From: Candidatus Altimarinota bacterium
GTDB taxonomy: Bacteria; Patescibacteriota; Gracilibacteria; Absconditabacterales; Absconditicoccaceae
NCBI GenBank assembly: GCA_021734475.1
Contig: JAIPIU010000008.1
Location: forward strand, 1 to 62,443
Direction: 5' to 3'
DNA length: 62,443 nucleotides
The notes under the pieces are model-generated. The model was not told the origin of the DNA. It saw nothing but the letters and a program-made list of their open reading frames with translations, and did no database searches. Position 1 is the stretch's first letter, and the number at the start of each line of letters is the position of its first letter. The translations under genes were made by a program, and so were the position numbers. Below, piece by piece: positions 39,763-49,633 of the stretch.

Positions 39763-40151
39763 AAATAATCTTGAAAACTGATAAAACTTTTTCTTAATTC
39801 CTCTTTAGTATAATTACTTATAGCTTTTTTGTCAAAATTTTCAAAGTTTTTTTTAAGTTCATCTATTTTGTTTTTATTCAAAATAATAAATATCTTATAA
39901 AAACTTCACGAAATTTTATTTTCTATCAAACTATTCTCACTAATAAAGTCAAAAACTGCTCTTTTAAGAATATTTCTATATACAGCTTTTTTATTATATT
40001 TTATACTAATATGAACAGAAATCTGATTATAATTCAAATTAGTATATTGTTTATAGTAAAATATTCCAAAATATCATTTAGAAAAAAACTGTCTCTTTCT
40101 AGACAAAAACAAAACATCTCTAGTTTTTAATTTAAATTTTTTTTCTATCAT
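39750..40151 (-). CDS. rnpA: Ribonuclease P protein component (RnpA), divergent
   Basis: The 133-residue basic protein starts MIEKKFKLKTRDVLFLSRKR and contains ISVHISIKYNKKAVYRNILKR, which matches the RnpA block (V..KK.GKAV.RN..KR) in position and pattern, followed by a helix-strand end. RnpA helps the RNase P RNA bind pre-tRNA. It is divergent, and the usual nearby rpmH (L34) gene is not seen on either side. The reading frame passes one TGA near its 3' end and stops at TAA 39750-39752 within the start of the next gene. I call it rnpA with moderate confidence. Confidence 0.72.
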
Positions 40152-40222
40152 ATTATATCAACATATAATCTAACCACAGATTTTATATACAAAATTTAGA
40201 TTAACATACAAGCTATAAAACA

Positions 40223-40921
40223 TTATTTATTGTCCATTTTATGTTTTATACACTTACCCAAAGGTAATTTACCCAAAATAAACTCTCATTCTTTTATTCT
40301 CTGCAGATCCAAGACCTTGTATCATAAACTTTCAAAAATCCTTCTAATATGTCTCTTTTTTCATTCATTCAAAAATATTCTCAAAACATTTGAAACTCAC
40401 TTTTTAACATCAGTTATTCTCAAAACCCTAAGAAATTCTCAATTATTTTGAATTCATTGAACAATTTGCTGTCTATCTCTAGACAAAAGTTTTTTATCGA
40501 TTTTAACTATATATTCCTTTTCTATATTATTTTTGGGACTTTCATAAAAATCAACAAGTTTAGAATTGTTAGTCAACAAAAGTAATCAATGACTATCTTT
40601 ATCCAGTCTTCATATATAATAATAATTTCTAAATTCTTTTGGCAATATATCATAAATAGTTTTATTAAATTTATCTGATTTAGAAACTACATATCATTTT
40701 GGTTTATTGAAAACTACCATAAAAAACTTCATTCAAAATTCTTTTTTTACTTTCATTCTTATTCAAATTTTTTTTATTTCTATCAAATCTCCATCCCTCA
40801 ATTCTTGGACATAAGAGTTTATATTCTGTCAATTCAATAAAATCTGACCATTATTTATCATATCTACAATACTTCTTCTAGGCAAATTCTTGTTTTTTTG
40901 TAAGTAAGGGATTATTTTCAT
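40223..40921 (-). CDS. rRNA pseudouridine synthase, RsuA/RluB family
   Basis: The 232-residue protein has an N-terminal S4 RNA-binding domain (RRSIVDMINNGQILLNGQNI) and a catalytic domain with YIGRLDKDSHGLLLLTN, which holds the essential Asp, and NEGKKRHIRRIFESLGYKV. It isomerises a uridine in 16S or 23S rRNA; the two subtypes cannot be told apart here. Start at 40919-40921. TGA codons encode several Gly including the one in LLNGQN. It lies upstream of rnpA in reading direction with a 71-base gap. Confidence 0.9.
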
Positions 40922-40925
40922 TTAG

Positions 40926-40955
40926 AAAAAAAGGGAACATAAAGCCCCTCTTTTT
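40926..40955 (-). terminator. Intrinsic terminator of the lipoprotein gene
   Basis: On the minus strand AAAAAGAGGGG / CCCTTTTTTT with a loop of about 8, ahead of the pseudouridine synthase start. Confidence 0.75.
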
Positions 40956-40986
40956 ATCGTTTTGATTTTGATTTTCAAGTTTTGAA

Positions 40987-41208
40987 TTATTCAACTGGTA
41001 ATTCTTCAGCTGGCATTTCTTCAACAACTGGAGCCACTTCTTCAACTGGCATTTCTTCAACAACTGGAGCCACTTCTTCAACTGGCATTTCTTCAACAAC
41101 TGGAGCCACTTCTTCAGCTGGCATTTCTTCAACAGTAGTGTTATTTGTACAACCAACTAATAAAAATGCACTTAATGCCAATACCAATAATGCTAATAAT
41201 TTCTTCAT
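40987..41208 (-). CDS. Small lipoprotein with 12-residue tandem repeats
   Basis: The 73-residue protein has a lipoprotein signal (MKKLLALLVLALSAFLLVGC) with lipobox LVGC and Cys at residue 20. The rest is a tandem repeat of EEMPVEEVAPVV or close variants, three units plus a partial one: acidic and Pro/Val-rich, so probably unfolded and extended from the membrane. I prefer the ATG at 41206-41208 to one 18 bases upstream because it gives a standard signal peptide. Highly expressed lipoproteins of this size exist in many bacteria; the function is unknown. A terminator follows. Confidence 0.85.
   Translation of the reverse strand: MKKLLALLVLALSAFLLVGCTNNTTVEEMPAEEVAPVVEEMPVEEVAPVVEEMPVEEVAPVVEEMPAEELPVE
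41002..41133. repeat. 36-base tandem repeat in the lipoprotein gene
   Basis: Three and a half near-perfect 36-base units (41009-41044, 41045-41080, 41081-41116, partial to about 41133), coding for EEMP(V/A)EEVAPVV. Copy number can change without breaking the frame. Confidence 0.92.
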
Positions 41209-41401
41209 TACAAAAAGATTTAACAAATAAAATAATGCGCATTAATATATAATAAAATGCTAACATTTTTCAATAGATTTATAAAAAACAAAAAATACCA
41301 ATAATATCATAAAAAAAAGATTAAATTCACCTTAAAATTTGACAAACAAAAAGGCAATAAATATAATTGAAAAGTATCTTAAATTTATTTTTCAAAAATA
41401 G

Positions 41402-43594
41402 ATGGTAGAAAATAGCGCTATAAATATTTGATTCTACAAAGAACACAGTAAAATAAAAAGTACATACTTAAAAATATATAAAATAGTTTTTAAGTTTACT
41501 TTACCAGTACTCTGAATAATAGTATCTTTTTTTATTTCCAAGCAAATATTAAATAGTATCTATCTTCAAAATATTTCAATATTTCCAGATAAAGACATAA
41601 ATCAGATCCAAAAAGATAATCTAATAAAAAATTTTGACGAACAAATGAATCAAACAATAAATAATAAAGATATTCAAATAGATATAATTCAATGAAAATT
41701 TTATACACAATGAGATTTTATATATTCAAAAGATAATTTAATATACTATAAATGATTTATAATACCAAAAGTATTTGTTATACAAAAAACAGCCCCAATA
41801 AATGAAATAGAATATTTTGAAGATCCAGAATATGATGTAAAAAATCTAGAAACATTAATAGAAAATCTTATTTTTAGTAAAAAACAAGAAGTTAATATAA
41901 AAGTAGAAAAAAATAGACAATTATTTTTAGATAGTGACATTAAAAAAACATTTAATTTAGCTTGTCTATTTGAAAATAGATTAACAGAAAAAACATGTGA
42001 ATATTATTTAGATAATTTTTTAAAATATTTTTATATATATGATATCGATAAAGATATAAATTGATTAAAAGATATAAACAATATATTAAATTGATGAGAA
42101 CATCAGAAAGAATTTTGTGAAAATATAAAAAAATATATAATATATTCCAATGACAACAAGAGTGATCTAAAGGAAATAATAAAAGACTGTTGATCGAAAG
42201 AAAAAGAAGATAATTATAATAAAATAATTGAGTTTATAGAAATTCAAAAAGAATTAGATGAAAATTTCATTTCAGATAAAATATATGCTTACAAAGAATT
42301 AAATACATATAAACTATTGTCTTATCAGCAAATAATATATGATGACATAAATTCAAACAGAATAGATTATATAAAATTAAATAATTATCTGTCTTTTTTA
42401 AAAACACTATTAAAAGAAAATCATTTAGAGCAATTTTATAAAGATGAAATATATCGATTTAATAATTATTTTATATTAGTTAAACTTGAAAAAACCAAAA
42501 AACAAGATTTTTCAAAAAGCATAAAAGACATATATCTGATAAATAAATGAGATAGAGTTTTTGGTCTGATATGACTTTCAAATCAAATAAAAAATCAAAA
42601 ATTAAAAAATTATTGAATAAACACTGAAGAAGATCACAATTCAGCAGAAGATATGTCATGATCAAAAATAATAGATACTCTACTAAAAAGTTTAGATAAT
42701 ATATCCTATTTCTCTATAGTAAAAAAAGACATAATAGATGATCAGACAATTAAATTAGTATGATATTTTAATATAAAAGAAGATTTAATAAAAACAAATA
42801 TGACATTAAAAAAAGAACAAAATTCTTTGATAATAAAAGAAATTGATTTAGAAAATTATTCAACACTAACAAAAGTAGTAGATAATCTAGCTAAAACTAA
42901 TTGATGATGAATAAATAAAATATACCAATATATACTGGACAATATAGATACATATTGAAAAGAAGATGAAGAAAAAACAATAACAAGCATTTGAATATGT
43001 GAGATATTAGAAACCAAAATAGATAAAAGAGATATAATAGAATGTTCAGCCAATAAAATATTAATTGAAAAGGTTTGAACAAGTTACAGCTTTTCTATAG
43101 AAAAAAATAATATAAACAAAATTATTATTTCAAACAATACTATAAACGATACAATAAATCAAAATCTACAAACGATAATAAAAGATACATCAATAGTAGA
43201 TAGTATAGTAAAAATAATAAATTATAAAGAAATAGAAGAAACTCAACAAGATGAATGAAATCAAAATATTATCATAGCAAGCGAAAAATTCAAAAAATAT
43301 ATATGAGATCCTATAGCTGTAATAGAATCCAAATGAAGTATTTTTATAGAATTTAAATTAAAAGAAATATCATTTATATGAGAGTTTGATTTAAATACAA
43401 ACAGTTTCAAAGCACTATATTTCAAAGATATAATATCTGATTGAAAACCATTAGATATAAAAAACTTTTCTTTATCTCTTGATGATGACAACAAAACCAC
43501 TATAAACCAATTTGTCATCGATCCTATAAATTATATAAAAGGAATAGACAGTTTTGGTTACATAAATTATCAAAACAAATTTTGAGAGAAATAA
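41402..43594 (+). CDS. Large membrane-anchored protein of unknown function
   Basis: The 730-residue protein has one N-terminal transmembrane helix at about residues 34-52 (FTLPVLGIIVSFFISKQI) and an external part of about 680 residues rich in Ile, Lys, Asn, Asp and Glu. I see no catalytic motif. Charge pattern and short repeated strand-helix units suggest a surface or cell-contact protein. TGA encodes its Gly throughout. A predicted 3'-5' exonuclease gene follows after 21 bases on the same strand. The 175 bases before it contain no clear feature besides AT-rich DNA where its promoter should lie. Confidence 0.75.
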
Positions 43595-43615
43595 CTTTTA
43601 TAAAAAATAATTGTA

Positions 43616-44617
43616 ATGTACAAAAGGTTCTGATTAGATGAATTAAAAAGTATCCAGAATAATTTTTTCTGACACCTTTTTAATGTAATGAAAAGAGAAA
43701 GAACAATAAATTTAACTGAATTTTTAAAAAGAAACTTAAAAGATAAAGAAGATATATATTATTTTGAAAGATGAGAAGCTATATTTAGAATATCCAAATT
43801 AGATGAATTTTTTATATTAATAGATGAAAAAGATAGGATAGAAGTAAAAATAAGTCCAGAAAAATTACCAGAATTAAACGGAATATTAAAATCAACTCTA
43901 ACAAAAAAATCAAAAGTATTATGACAAAAATCTATAGAAAATATTTTATTAGAAGAATTTCGTAAATGAATCTATTCTAAGATTGATTGAAAGCCATATA
44001 TAGTATATGATATAGAAACAACGTCTGACTCCAACAACATAAGAGAATTGAAGTTTCTGATTTGATATGCAATGCAAGCACAAGAAAACAATACAATGAG
44101 TTATGAATTTATAGATAGAGATTGATTGGATGCTTTTGTGAAAAAATTAATAAATTTCGATTGACGAATAATATGATTTAATAATATAGGATTTGATAAT
44201 CCTGTTTGTATAAGTAACTTATGATTAGATGATAGTTTTTTGGATATAATAAATCAAAAAAGTTTGGATATTTATACATTTATACGAAAATTAACTGGTA
44301 AAAGACTATCATTAAATAAAGTTTCAGAAGCATTAGTTTGATCATGAAAAACATTTTCATCATGATTAGAAGCAGAAGAATCACGAAAACAATACGAAAA
44401 TACTTGAGATAAAAAATTTCTTGAAGAATACAAAAAATATTGTAAAAACGATGTTAGAATAACATCATTAGTTTTATTATATCTTCTACATTACAAAAAA
44501 GTATTTTTAGAAGATGAAGAAATACATTTTGAAATAAAAGATTTAATAGAAAAATGAAATTATAACTGAAAAAATGAAGTTCAAACTAATCAAAATCAAT
44601 CAATATTCCAAGAATAG
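43616..44617 (+). CDS. Predicted 3'-5' exonuclease (RNase H-like, DEDDy type)
   Basis: The 333 residues hold a DnaQ-like core: Exo I IVYDIETTSD (the DxE acids), Exo II GRIIGFNNIGFDNP and Exo III KKYCKNDVRITSLV (YxxxD), with a central Lys-rich stretch. This matches predicted RNase_H_2/PolB-like exonucleases that are not linked to a polymerase. They degrade single-stranded DNA or RNA from the 3' end. The first 120 residues form a separate N-terminal region of unknown role. TGA encodes most Gly. It is followed by a methyltransferase gene that starts GTG 22 bases later. Confidence 0.82.
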
Positions 44618-44639
44618 TTTTAAATTATAACCTAAAAAA

Positions 44640-45392
44640 GTGTCAGTTAAAAAAGATCTAGCTAAAATCTATGACACAAATGCAAAAAAATATTACGAAA
44701 CCAGAAAAAAACACTGGGAAGAAGTAAAATTAATTTTAGATGAAATCAAAAAAACTGATATAAACAAAATATCTATATTAGAATTTTGATGTTGATGATG
44801 AAGGTTTATAAGTGAATTAAATAAAACTTTTCCAAAAAACAAAATCAAATATACATGAATAGATATATCCAAAAAATTATTAGAATTTGCTCAAAAAGAC
44901 AATCCTAAAAATAAATTTATATATTGAGACATCAGTGAAAAAATAAAAAATTTCAAGCAAGAATCATTCGATTTTATAATATGAACAGAAGCTTTTCAAC
45001 ATATAGAAAATAATAAAGAAAGGTTTTTTTTAATGAAAAATTTTTATAGAATATTAAAATACAACGGTAAACTAATTATAACAAATCGGTCATTCTCAAA
45101 TTGGTTTATAAAAAAATATCATAAAAATATTTTGAATTCTATTTCCAAATACATAATTTCTTTTGGTAAAAAATCACGAAAAGATATTTATATCTCACGA
45201 AAAAATAAAACAAAATGAGATTTAATCAGATTTTATCATATATTTTGATTAAAAGAACTTGATAATCTAACAAGATTATCTGGCTTCGTAATAGATAAAC
45301 TCTGTTATTTAGAAAGAAATAATAAAGAAAGCCAAAAATCAAAAAATTCTAAGACATCAATATTGATTGCATCTAAAAAAATATTTAAATAA
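44640..45392 (+). CDS. Class I SAM-dependent methyltransferase
   Basis: The 250-residue protein has motif I ISILEFGCGGGRFISEL (four Gly from TGA), the acidic strand YTGIDISKKLLEFA, IYGDISEK and the motif IV equivalent FDFIIGTEAFQHIEN. The start (AKIYDTNAKKYYETRKKHW) recalls tRNA methyltransferases of the TRM9 type, but this is weak. GTG at 44640 is the likely start because no in-frame ATG precedes the conserved region. A lipoprotein gene follows 12 bases after the stop. Substrate unknown. Confidence 0.82.
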
Positions 45393-45404
45393 AATTTTAA
45401 AAAA

Positions 45405-46046
45405 ATGAAAAAATTAACTTATCTAATTTTAATATCATCTTTAACTTTAAGTCTTTTTGGATGTACTTCAAAAACATTAGAAATACAAGAAACAATTAGT
45501 ACCAACCCAGATATAAAATTACAAGAAAATAATAATAAAGACAATAATGTAGAAAATAAGACTGTAATAAATAATGAAATTATAAAAACAGAAGATACAT
45601 ATCAAAATAAATTATTTTGATTCAAATTAAAATTACCAGATTGACGAACTTTTGAAGAAAACAATAAAATAGAAAAAAAAATGTGAATGTTGGTTAATTT
45701 TTTTCCACAACAAAACAATTTAGAGATCAACGAAAACCTATCTATTAGTATAGATCAATTACAAACAGATGAAGAAGTGCAAGAATATTATCAACAACAA
45801 CAAAATTTAACAAAAGATTATATTAACAACTTTCAAGAAATATCTAGCGAAAAATTAAAAATAAATAAAATAAGCTGAATCAAAAGTGTTTTCAAATGAG
45901 AACTATGATGAAATTTATTACAACGACAACAAATATTATTAAAAAAAAATTGAATATTTTTTCTAATAACATACACAAGCACTCAAGAATTATTCAATCA
46001 AAATATAGATCAAATAGATCAAATAATAGAATCATTTCAATTTTAA
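45405..46046 (+). CDS. Lipoprotein of unknown function
   Basis: The 213-residue protein has a lipoprotein signal (MKKLTYLILISSLTLSLFGC) with Cys at residue 20, a polar Asn-rich linker to about residue 70, and a globular part starting FGFKLKLPDGRTF with strands and helices, resembling PsbP-like/DUF1795 lipoproteins (phrase NKLFGFKLKLP, ending in IDQIIESFQF). The frame continues through several TGA codons. It would be anchored on the outer face of the membrane. The role is unknown. Confidence 0.8.
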
Positions 46047-46050
46047 AAAA

Positions 46051-46078
46051 AGATCTCCGCAAAACAAGCAAGAGATCT
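46051..46078 (-). terminator. Intrinsic terminator of the 46089 gene
   Basis: AGATCTC / GAGATCT stem; on the minus strand it is followed by a T-run (A-run 46044-46050 on plus). Confidence 0.8.
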
Positions 46079-46088
46079 ATTAATTAAT

Positions 46089-46919
46089 CTAATTCACAGT
46101 TTCCAAAACTTGGAAACTTTTTTGGAAATGTTCAAGAAATAAATGATTGCATATTTTCTTTTTTTCTTCCGATACTTCTGAAAAAAGAATTTCTTCTTCA
46201 TCAAACAATACCGGAGAATCAGGATCCGAAGAGTCCAAAGCTTTCTGGAAATTTTCTTCACCAAAAAGAATTTTCAAAGCTTCTACTGATGTCAGATCAT
46301 TATATGGGGTTAAGCATATATGAACACCCCCATATCCATCATAATTACCTTCAGCAACAAAATAGTTCACAAACTGTTTTTGAGAATGACAAACTCTTTC
46401 CATTACATCCCAAAGTTCAACTCTAGAATATAAAAAGTTTTCCTCATCTTCAAAAACAACATCTTGACAGTCAGCTTGAAAAACTTCTTCACATTCAGGA
46501 TCAAAATTTATTTCCTCATCTGTAAAATCAAATTCATCTCCATCAACATCTTCAGAATCAGCTTCATCAAAAGAAATAAGTTTTCCGCTTGTTTGAATAG
46601 ATGAATTAACTTTTTCTTTTTCAAAAAGATCCTCTATCGAAACAACTTTACTTCCGATTAAAACCCACCTGAAAATAGCTGAATCAGTTTCTTTCAATTC
46701 CAGACAATCATGAATACCCAAATTAGGGTCTGAAATTTGATTCCACAACCAAACTTTCTGTGACGAAAGATTGTCAGGCAAAGCAATAAATTCCCTGAAA
46801 TTTGTAATATCTACAGGATCAAGAATCTTTTCATCTCTCTCTTGTAAGAAATCAAATAGTACTTTTACAGCACATACTTCAGGATTTTTCCTTAACAAAT
46901 TACAATTAAATTTTCCCAT
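46089..46919 (-). CDS. Acidic protein of unknown function, no TGA codons
   Basis: The 276 residues have many Glu and Asp (for example DSEDVDGDEFDFTDEE around residues 120-135), eight or so Cys and a fairly high aromatic content. No signal peptide, helix bundle or known motif is visible. All of about 11 glycines use GGN and codon use is more balanced than in neighbours, like the paralog trio at 35456-37140. It ends with its own terminator. Its strong acidity and codon use could mean a foreign or highly expressed gene. I do not recognise it. Confidence 0.8.
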   Translation of the reverse strand: MGKFNCNLLRKNPEVCAVKVLFDFLQERDEKILDPVDITNFREFIALPDNLSSQKVWLWNQISDPNLGIHDCLELKETDSAIFRWVLIGSKVVSIEDLFEKEKVNSSIQTSGKLISFDEADSEDVDGDEFDFTDEEINFDPECEEVFQADCQDVVFEDEENFLYSRVELWDVMERVCHSQKQFVNYFVAEGNYDGYGGVHICLTPYNDLTSVEALKILFGEENFQKALDSSDPDSPVLFDEEEILFSEVSEEKKKICNHLFLEHFQKSFQVLETVN

Positions 46920-47000
46920 AAGCTTTAAATTTTTTTGTTTAACAATTTTGTTTTACACTATTGTGATACATATATTTTATAAAATATCAATATCAAATAT

Positions 47001-47456
47001 CTAATTATTTAATTCTCGCATAAAAATAGCCGAAGTCTGTCCAACATTCAAAGATTCTTTTATTCATTTCATAGAAATATAGACAATATTATCCACCATT
47101 TCCAAAGTAGATTTCATTACTCCATCCACCTCATTGCCAAAAATAACAGCTAAATTTTCATCAGCTTTTAAAGTTTTTGAATATTTTCATAATTCTATAG
47201 CTCATTCACTAATCTCTGCAGCTATGATTTTAAAATTATTTTCTTTTGCATATTTGATAACATCATTTGTATAATCAAATTGTTTTATTCAGACTTCGTT
47301 TTCAGCTCACAAAGATGTTTTCACGACTTTTTTATGATCTCCAGGATCTGGTGTATAACCACATATCCAAACCTTCCATCCCAAAGCATCAGCAGTACGT
47401 ATAATATTTCATACATTGTAAGCACTACGAATATTTTCCAATACAACTACTCTCAT
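47001..47456 (-). CDS. SpoU/TrmH-type RNA 2'-O-methyltransferase
   Basis: The 151-residue SPOUT protein has the three SpoU blocks: VVLENIRSAYNVGNIIRTAD, then LAVIFGNEVDGV and YISMKGIKESLNVGQTSAI, with Arg in block 1, Glu in block 2 and Asn in block 3 all present. It would add 2'-O-methyl to a tRNA or rRNA ribose; TrmL-like or TrmH-like cannot be told apart. No extra RNA-binding domain is attached. Gly codons include TGA at conserved positions (NVG and NEVDG context). Confidence 0.9.
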
Positions 47457-47490
47457 CCTAAAAACTAATAACTAAAAATACACATTGCCT

Positions 47491-47632
47491 GTCATTCCGG
47501 TCTCAAGGACAAAGTCTACAACCGAAATCCGAATGTAATGAGTCCCTCTTTAGCGGGATAATATAACAATAATAAAAAATATATTTATTTATCCAAGTTT
47601 ATCAACGTTTATCTAAGTTTATCTTTCAATTA
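47491..47632. repeat. GTCATTCCGG repeat followed by TTTATC word repeats
   Basis: GTCATTCCGGTCTCAAGGAC ... ACAACCGAAATCC (47491-47530), then about 47583-47632 a run of TTTATCCAAG, TTTATCAACG and TTTATCTAAG words. The second type recurs at 38447-38480 and 60972-61028. Confidence 0.75.
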
Positions 47633-47678
47633 AAATCCAAAAACTTATTCTAGTTTTATTTAAAATTCAACATTTAAA

Positions 47679-48710
47679 ATGATATTGGGTTTAGCTCCTA
47701 TGGATTGATTTACAGATTGTGCTATGCGTCAAATTACGCAAAATATTTTTGATAAATATTGAAATAAATCTGATTTTGATTTACTCTTGTGGACTGAATT
47801 TATGACAGCTGATTGATACGATAGAAATCCATGATGAGTTATCAAGCATCTACTTACAACAAAAGATCAAAAAGAATTAATCGCTCAAATCTTTTGATGA
47901 AAGCCAGAAACACTAGTCAAGACTGCAGTCAATATTCAAAATAAATACTGAAAGTATTTCAAATGAATAGAACTCAATATATGATGTCCAGCAAACAATG
48001 TAATGAGATCTTGATGATGAAGTGCCCTATTAAACGACAAAAAAAACACTCTAAAAATTATTAAAGACATAAAATCAAATTTAGATATGCCATTTAGTAT
48101 CAAAACTAGAACATGATTAAATTTTGAAGATAAAAACAATCAGACTGAATTTATTTTGGAAGCAAGTAAATATTGTAGTATGATTACAATACATTGAAGA
48201 ACTCTTAAATGATGATATCACGAATTACCAGATCGAAAATTTATTTACAATATTAAAAAACTTGCAGATAAAAATTGTAAAATCATCTGAAACGGCTGAA
48301 TAAAAAGTTATCAAGAGATACAAAGTCATTGCGAGCATAGCGAAGCAATCTTAGATTGACTAATGATCTGACAATCTGCTATCTGAAATCCTCGAATATT
48401 TACTCCACATACACCAGATAAACAAGAACTCAAAGAAACTATAATCCAACATCTAAATTTAATGATAAGTTACGAACTACAATTCCAAGAAATAATTAAT
48501 AAAAAAACAATAAATATATTAATTCCCAATTCCAAATTCCAAATTCCTAATTCCCAATTTCAAATTCCAAGTAAACCAATTATCGAATTTAGAAAACATC
48601 TTTTCAACTACGTAAAATGAATTCCATGATCCAAAGAATTTAAACAAAAAATAGCTACAATAAAAGATTATCAAAATCTAGTAAATGAAATAAATAAATT
48701 TCTAAAATAG
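47679..48710 (+). CDS. dus: tRNA-dihydrouridine synthase
   Basis: The 343-residue FMN enzyme has the Dus landmarks: LGLAPMDGFTDCAMR, GGKPETLVKTA, NIGCPANNVMRSGGGSALL with the catalytic Cys, KTRTG, ITIHGRTLKGGY and IGNGGIKS. It reduces uridine to dihydrouridine in tRNA. Two segments are repeat-derived and in frame: SHCEHSEAIL (48325-48357, a TCATTGCGAG repeat) directly after GGIKSYQEIQ, and IPNSKFQIPNSQFQIP (48523-48570, a low-complexity ATTCCAAATTCC word repeat) in the C-terminal helical domain. Conserved glycines are mostly TGA. Confidence 0.93.
48325..48357 (+). repeat. TCATTGCGAG repeat in frame inside dus
   Basis: GTCATTGCGAGCATAGCGAA followed by GCAATCTTAGA, half of the dispersed element at 35960 and 37165. 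It codes for about ten residues within the loop after the FMN-phosphate-binding GGI. Confidence 0.88.
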
Positions 48711-48804
48711 ACATACTTAAATAAAGACTTGATTTACTATTTACAATAATTAATTTTATTGTCGTAATAAAAATTAATAATCAACAAATATAAAAATTAA
48801 AACT

Positions 48805-49611
48805 ATGGAAATTTCTCAAAGAGAAAATCTTTTTAAATTAGCAAAATGTGGTGGATTTAAATTCACTGACAAATGGTTCCCTTACACATCAGGTTGGATC
48901 GGACCATATTATGTTCAATCAATGGATATCTGTAAAACTGGATTATCTTTTCAGACAGCTATTCACGGCATTACTGAAATAGTTGAAGGAATTATTTTTA
49001 ATTCTGGCGAAGCTATTGACGTAATCTCTGGCGGTGAATCACGTGATTGGCCATTCTCATTTCCTATCGCTGATAATCTTGGTATAGCACCATTGATGAT
49101 TTACAAAGATGGAAAAAAGTTTGGTCCAGATCTAAAAGGAAAAAGAGTTCTTCATATTGCAGATCTCAACAACGAAGGATCATCTCCTCGTGACAAATGG
49201 ATTCCTGCAATCAGAAATGCAGGCGGTATTATTACAGACATTGTCTTTTTTGTAGACAGACTTGAAGATGGAGTACAAGTAATGAAAGATCTTGGCCTCA
49301 AATCTCACGCTGTTATTTCACTCAATGAAGAATCTTGGAATTTCTTGAAAGAAAATGACTTTATAAACCAAGAAATTCTTGATTCACTATTGAATTATTG
49401 GAAAGATCGCAAAGCCTGGGGTATAAAAAAGCTACTTGAACATCCAGAAATTCTACTTGATATGTTAAAAAAAGAAAAAGAAGCTGGTCTTTCATTAAAA
49501 AATTCAAAAGGATTTAAGATATTTGATATCTTTTATCCCTTGATAGGAGAAGAACTACCTAAAACTTTAGGATTTGAAAACGAAGAAGAATTTAAAAAAA
49601 ATTTCATTTAA
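48805..49611 (+). CDS. pyrE: Orotate phosphoribosyltransferase-like protein, no TGA codons
   Basis: The 268-residue protein has a PRTase-like fold: GEAIDVISGGESRDWPFSFP, then VLHIADLNNEGSSPRDKWI at the position of the PRPP motif and NAGGIITDIVFFVD after it. The usual acidic pair of the PRPP loop (VxxxDDxxTTG) is changed to ADLNNEG, so activity is not certain. The neighbour is pyrF, which supports a role in making UMP. About 25 glycines are all GGN. No TGA occurs, so transfer from a standard-code organism or strong codon selection is likely. The symbol rests on context and fold. Confidence 0.72.
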   Translation: MEISQRENLFKLAKCGGFKFTDKWFPYTSGWIGPYYVQSMDICKTGLSFQTAIHGITEIVEGIIFNSGEAIDVISGGESRDWPFSFPIADNLGIAPLMIYKDGKKFGPDLKGKRVLHIADLNNEGSSPRDKWIPAIRNAGGIITDIVFFVDRLEDGVQVMKDLGLKSHAVISLNEESWNFLKENDFINQEILDSLLNYWKDRKAWGIKKLLEHPEILLDMLKKEKEAGLSLKNSKGFKIFDIFYPLIGEELPKTLGFENEEEFKKNFI

Positions 49612-49633
49612 TAAAAACTAAAATAAAAATTGT

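Noticed and set aside
41002-41133. Regular direct repeats that could suggest a CRISPR array
   Set aside because: Units are directly adjacent without spacers and encode a tandem peptide repeat of a lipoprotein.
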